Positions 59,815 through 64,000 of a stretch of DNA of 64,000 bases are shown one piece after another. Every line of letters starts with the position of its first letter. Position 1 is the first letter of the stretch. The stretch comes from Daldinia sp. FL1419 (Eukaryota; Ascomycota; Sordariomycetes; Xylariales; Hypoxylaceae), in assembly GCA_025201765.1 (NCBI GenBank), contig MU623418.1, positions 62,001 through 126,000 on the forward strand, read 5' to 3'. Made by a program: the position numbers and the translations under genes. The notes under the pieces are model-generated. The model was not told the DNA's origin, made no database searches, and saw only the letters and a list, made by a program, of their open reading frames with translations.

Positions 59815-61744
59815 TAAGATGTATACTAAAAATACCTATTATTTCCAATATAATAGTACAAATTTAATTATTAAATTTATATAATAAAAATTAATATTTA
59901 ATTTATGAATTTAATAGTAGAATCGCTCCTTTAATAAACCCCATATAATCCAAAATAGATCCTCCATTTGGGTATATATTATCAATTTCCAAGCTAAAAT
60001 AAAATTATTGTAAGTATTAGGCTATAGATTTATATTAAAAATTAAGGGTTTAATATTTTTGATAAAAATTTAAGACTTAATAAATTCTATAATTTTATTA
60101 ACTTTTAAATCATTTTTAACTTCCTTAAAATCTTTACCAGCTTTGTTAACCTTGTTACTAATGGCAATATTGTACGAAAAAGGGTTTAAACTTAGTATAT
60201 TACTATTTAAAAAAATAATACTATTAATAATATATTTTTTGTTTGTTTTAAATAACATTTCAAATAATACTCTTACCATCAATTTTACCCATTTTTTAAC
60301 TATATAATATATTACATTTTTAAATATATACCACACATATAATTACTATAGTATTTTTTTAAATATATTACCTACAACTGATTTAAATATTCAAAAAAAA
60401 TCATTTAAAATTATAATAAGATGATTTATTTTATATTATATTTGTAAATTTTTTAAATATCCTAATTACCACAAAAAATTAACCTCTAACTCTCCAAAAA
60501 TTAAATTAAATATTATATAAAAATTTATATATAAGGATATTATATTTGTTATATTTAATAAGGATATATTAAATCAATTAATTTATTATACATATAAATT
60601 AATATAAAAAATTAAAAATATTAATTTTATATACCTTATATATATTATTAAATAACAAAACCTCAAAATTATAATACCATATTTAAATATATCATTTAAA
60701 AATCCAAAATAAATAAATAACCCTTTTAAAAATAAGATCTTTATCTACCTGATATTTAATATTATAAACCTTTTTATACCTATTAAACTTTTTAATTAAA
60801 AATTAGATATCTATAAACTTTCCTTATAATTATTTCCTAAACTAATATTTTATATTTGTTATATTGGAGGTTATAACTATAATATTTTCTTAATAAATTA
60901 AATTAAATAATTTTTCACCATTTTTATTCAAATTGAGGGGATTGTTAAAATCAGCCTCAAATCCAAATTATACAAAAAATTTTAATTTATTAAATTTTAA
61001 ATTATTATTTAATAAAAAATAAGTAATTTAACTAATTAAAAAAGACCCCATCCTTAATAATCTTAATACAGCTATTTTAAAATTATAGGTTTTTTATTGT
61101 ATTTATCTAAATCCAGCACTAACACCATTAAGACCTAATTCATAATTATAACTATCATTTTTGATTATAATAAACTAAGCCATCTTTTTTTTACAATATA
61201 AAATTATGGATTTATAAAAATAATTACATTTATAAGAAAACCTTTAATAATCACCCTTATTAAAGTGTTTTAATTAGTTTGAACAATTGTATATAAATTG
61301 GTAATAATTTATAAATCCAATTTAATCATCCTCTCCTTTTTTTGTTTTGGATTTAACGCTCTTTCCAATAGAAACATAAAATCCTTATAAATGTACAATT
61401 TCAATATAAATTTTGTAAACCTCATTATATAATTTAAATAAATATTATAAATCATATAGCTACAAAGGTTCTTTCTTTTGTATGGTCTTACAATTAACAA
61501 TAAATAATATAATTGATATTTTTGTATGATTTGAGGTTGGAGAGGTTGATTTAATAGGGTTTTTAAATGTTTAAATAAATATACAAATTAGTAATATAAT
61601 TTTAAGAAGATTAAAGAAAATTACTAATCTAAATTAAATTAGAAACATTATACTAAAATAACACTAAAATATTAAAATATATCCATAAATTATTTAATTA
61701 AATATTAATAATAATTTTAATAAGTAGGTAAGATTTTAGGGTTA

Positions 61745-61896
61745 TAATACAACCAGATCAAATTCTATATATGTTAGGGTGTAAGATTAAGTCTTATATA
61801 AATTAAATAGGAAACCATCTTAACTACCATCTCATATGGAAAGTGGTGAGGACTTATGTTTTTATGAATTTTTACTTATGTTGTTAAATTTACTGG
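61745..61896 (-). repeat. Right terminal inverted repeat
   Basis: Inverted partner of 58060-58211. It keeps more C and G (for example CCAGTAAAT at the tip, and CACCCTAAC where the left has the T-rich version), so this end is less mutated in places. Confidence 0.8.
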
Positions 61897-61904
61897 AATC
61901 TCAT

Positions 61905-64000
61905 CTACTAATGGATTTCAAGGACCCTTGAAGTGCTATCGCTTGCAGAAATCAGCAGCCACATCATGTTTCTTTAACATCCAGATGCGCATTTCGAGCT
62001 GTACATAGTAAATAAACCACTTTACTTATGTTGCATACCGACCGTCGTGTGCATACGCGCTCTTGCTGGCTGACGTGTGGCTTTACTAGGTATGTTGGTA
62101 AGATAAGACGATCCATGCAGAGAGTAAAGCGGACGAGGGGAAACAAGGGTTATCTACATGTAGGTAGTTTTTATAGGAAAATGCAAGTTGGAATTGTTGT
62201 CGAGGTTTTTTTTAATACTCTACTTACGAAGGTCTCGTCCAGAATGGAGATCTGGACTTTCTGAAGAACCCTGAGTAAGGAATTTTGAAAGAAAAAATTT
62301 AAAATAAGTCCAGTGCGAGTATATTTGCGAGGTAATGATATTGATAATATTGATAATATACACTCTGTACGGATCCCTATACTATGACTAAAAAGGTTAA
62401 ACGAGGTAGAAAAACGGTTTAGGTTCATTCAAGAGTCTTATTCCTACTGTAGCTGCCCAGTTTAAGTGACCCAATACTCTGCTAGATTTAAATGATAACT
62501 AGCTAAAAAGCCCCAACCCAGTAGAGATGCCTAATACCGTTTTTTTCTCTCCTTTGCTCAACATGAAATGCCCCCATCTTATGTATGTAGCTAACGTGTT
62601 CATACCCCTGTCCCACGAAGCCCGCCCAATTTCGTTAGATTGATGAATCTTGCACATACCTTATACACATTAATGATTGCGATGGTATAGTCTTCTTTTG
62701 TATAGGTGGATAAATCAATAGGTACCTGTAAAAAATGTTGAAAAGAAACATACCTATTTATATATACATACTTCCCTCCCAGCTTAGGCCTAAGTACACT
62801 ATTTATATTAAACAAGGCCTTTAACTTTTTGAGTATATATTTGTGTACTTATATAAGTATGTACCTCTGTACTCATCCTTGTACTAATCTTACCTAATCA
62901 AGTACCTTACACATATACAATGCCGCATCAAGGTACAACCGACATATGTATGTAAGTACTTAAGTTACTAACATATCGCATGGACATAAGGTAGACACTG
63001 TACCTGGGTACTTGAACTATAAAATGGTACATAAGTACCTATTTATGACACTTTAAATGTAGGTACGTGCGCGACTTGCAGATACATATTTGGACCCAAT
63101 TGAACCACTTTTGAGAGCAACCAGAAGCGAAACACAGCCAACCCCAAATAAGTACCTAATTCTTCTTCCTCTTTTCTATTTCGGTGACCGCCTCACTACA
63201 TACCTTCTATACGTCTGAATAAACAAGTGGTATCATACAAGTAAGTCAGCTCAGAAGAAATTGCATTTGTTTTATTCTTTATATGCACCGGTTCTCATCT
63301 AGATATCCTTTTTTATAAATTTTTCAAATCTGACTGCTGCTAAGGTGAATTTTTTTTCTCGCGACGTTGCGACCTGCAATCGCCGTTCCGAAGGCTTGGC
63401 CCCGTTAGAAACCTCCCGTTAACCCTCAACTCCCGTAGATCCCGTCGTCTTTGCCCGTTAAAGAATTCTACGCGAGATATGCAATAGTCCTATTTGGTAA
63501 GTCCATAATTTTTTTTTCTTCATCAGACTACTACTACCAAAAAAAAAAAAAACAAAAAAAACAACCTGCCAAAATATGGACCTAGGTACCTTACATGCCC
63601 CTTCCTACACATTGGATCTACATGGTACTTTTTCGGTAGTTGGCCTATTAGCAGATATCGGTAATGTTTTTCCAACTCCCGTTTCCCATATTGCCTTACG
63701 TGTATGAGTCGACTACAAGCGTAGTATACATCACATACACATAACAACTTACTTATGCCCATCTACATCATCATACCTAGCCTAAAGCTTGGGCGAGAAG
63801 GCGAGGGCAAAAAAAAAAAAAAAAAAAAAGCCTGGTTAGGCCGCTTGGTACCTTATTTCCAGTCCCAGTATCGGTGTCGCAGCGCGATAAGTGTCATGTA
63901 CAATACCTATGTACAATGCACGTATCCCTCAGGATGAGCTTGCTGTCGCTAGGTACTGTCAGAGGTACATCCACGTCCTGCAGGTTTGAAGTATATGTAC
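61905..64000. other. Gene-free right flank
   Basis: No coding sequence was supported. Many dispersed TAGGTA/AAGTACCTA-type motifs occur at 62720-63070 and 63580. There are poly-A/T runs (63345, 63510, 63539-63561, and A20 near 63810). No tRNA or other RNA gene was recognised. Confidence 0.55.

Larger units (their letters stand above)
58060..61896. mobile_element. 3.84 kb degenerate DNA transposon with about 150 bp TIRs
   Basis: The two ends are inverted copies over about 150 bp (58060-58211 and 61745-61896), bounded by AATCTCAT direct repeats. Every difference I could align between the two ends is a C-T or G-A transition. The interior is extremely AT-rich with stops in all frames, and the longest ORF is 88 codons. 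The pattern fits a class II element inactivated by repeat-induced point mutation. Long terminal repeats with a 7-8 bp duplication suggest hAT or Mutator-like ancestry, but no transposase motif survives to decide. It lies in the gene-free right end of the window. Confidence 0.8.

Noticed and set aside
1..64000. tRNA, rRNA or CRISPR arrays
   Set aside because: A read for tRNA A/B-box patterns and regularly spaced repeats on both strands gave nothing convincing. A tRNAscan run would be decisive.

Overview
The window is nuclear DNA of a filamentous ascomycete (Pezizomycotina, most likely Sordariomycetes). The signs are: short introns (55-190 bp) with GTRNGT donors, CTAAC-like branch points and YAG acceptors; protein-coding genes that read best as fungal orthologues (Eaf1/Vid21, Mak11, Rcm1, Los1, haspin, INSIG); wide gene-poor spacers; and transition-type decay of a transposon, as produced by RIP. 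No bacterial, organellar or viral segment was seen. All family calls were made by eye from the translations, without database searches.

Layout. 1-3.5 kb: 3' part of the NuA4 scaffold gene EAF1/VID21 (+). 4.5-6.0 kb: MAK11 (+). 8.5-9.9 kb: INSIG-family ER protein (+). 13.3-15.1 kb: RING plus LON-domain protein (+). 16.0-17.0 kb: small ECM15/YkoF-like protein (+). 17.3-18.9 kb: CCDC47-like ER protein (-). 19.5-21.2 kb: haspin kinase (+). 24.5-26.1 kb: secreted DUF1996 protein (+). 27.0-28.9 kb: rRNA methyltransferase RCM1 (-). 32.2-34.4 kb: MFS drug transporter with seven exons (+). 34.7-36.2 kb: PDI-like protein without CxxC (-). 37.7-38.6 kb: GPI-anchored wall protein (-). 39.7-40.3 kb: Harbinger/Tourist-like MITE. 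44.3-47.5 kb: tRNA exportin LOS1 (+). 48.1-48.8 kb: unrecognised ORF (-). 50.0-51.7 kb: aspartyl aminopeptidase (-). 51.7-64 kb: gene-free, containing a 3.8 kb very AT-rich transposon with about 150 bp terminal inverted repeats at 58.06-61.90 kb.

The genes are mostly independent housekeeping functions: chromatin acetylation, 60S ribosome assembly and rRNA modification, tRNA export, ER membrane homeostasis, mitotic kinase and peptide turnover. A few surface or secreted proteins and one efflux pump are interspersed. There is no sign of an operon-like or biosynthetic cluster, and the MFS gene has no biosynthetic neighbours. The spacers carry many copies of a short palindromic motif family (TAGGTA/TACCTA, often TAGGTACCTA) that is absent from the exons I read. 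Exon structures below were rebuilt by hand from splice signals, reading phase and remembered family conservation; no transcript evidence was available.
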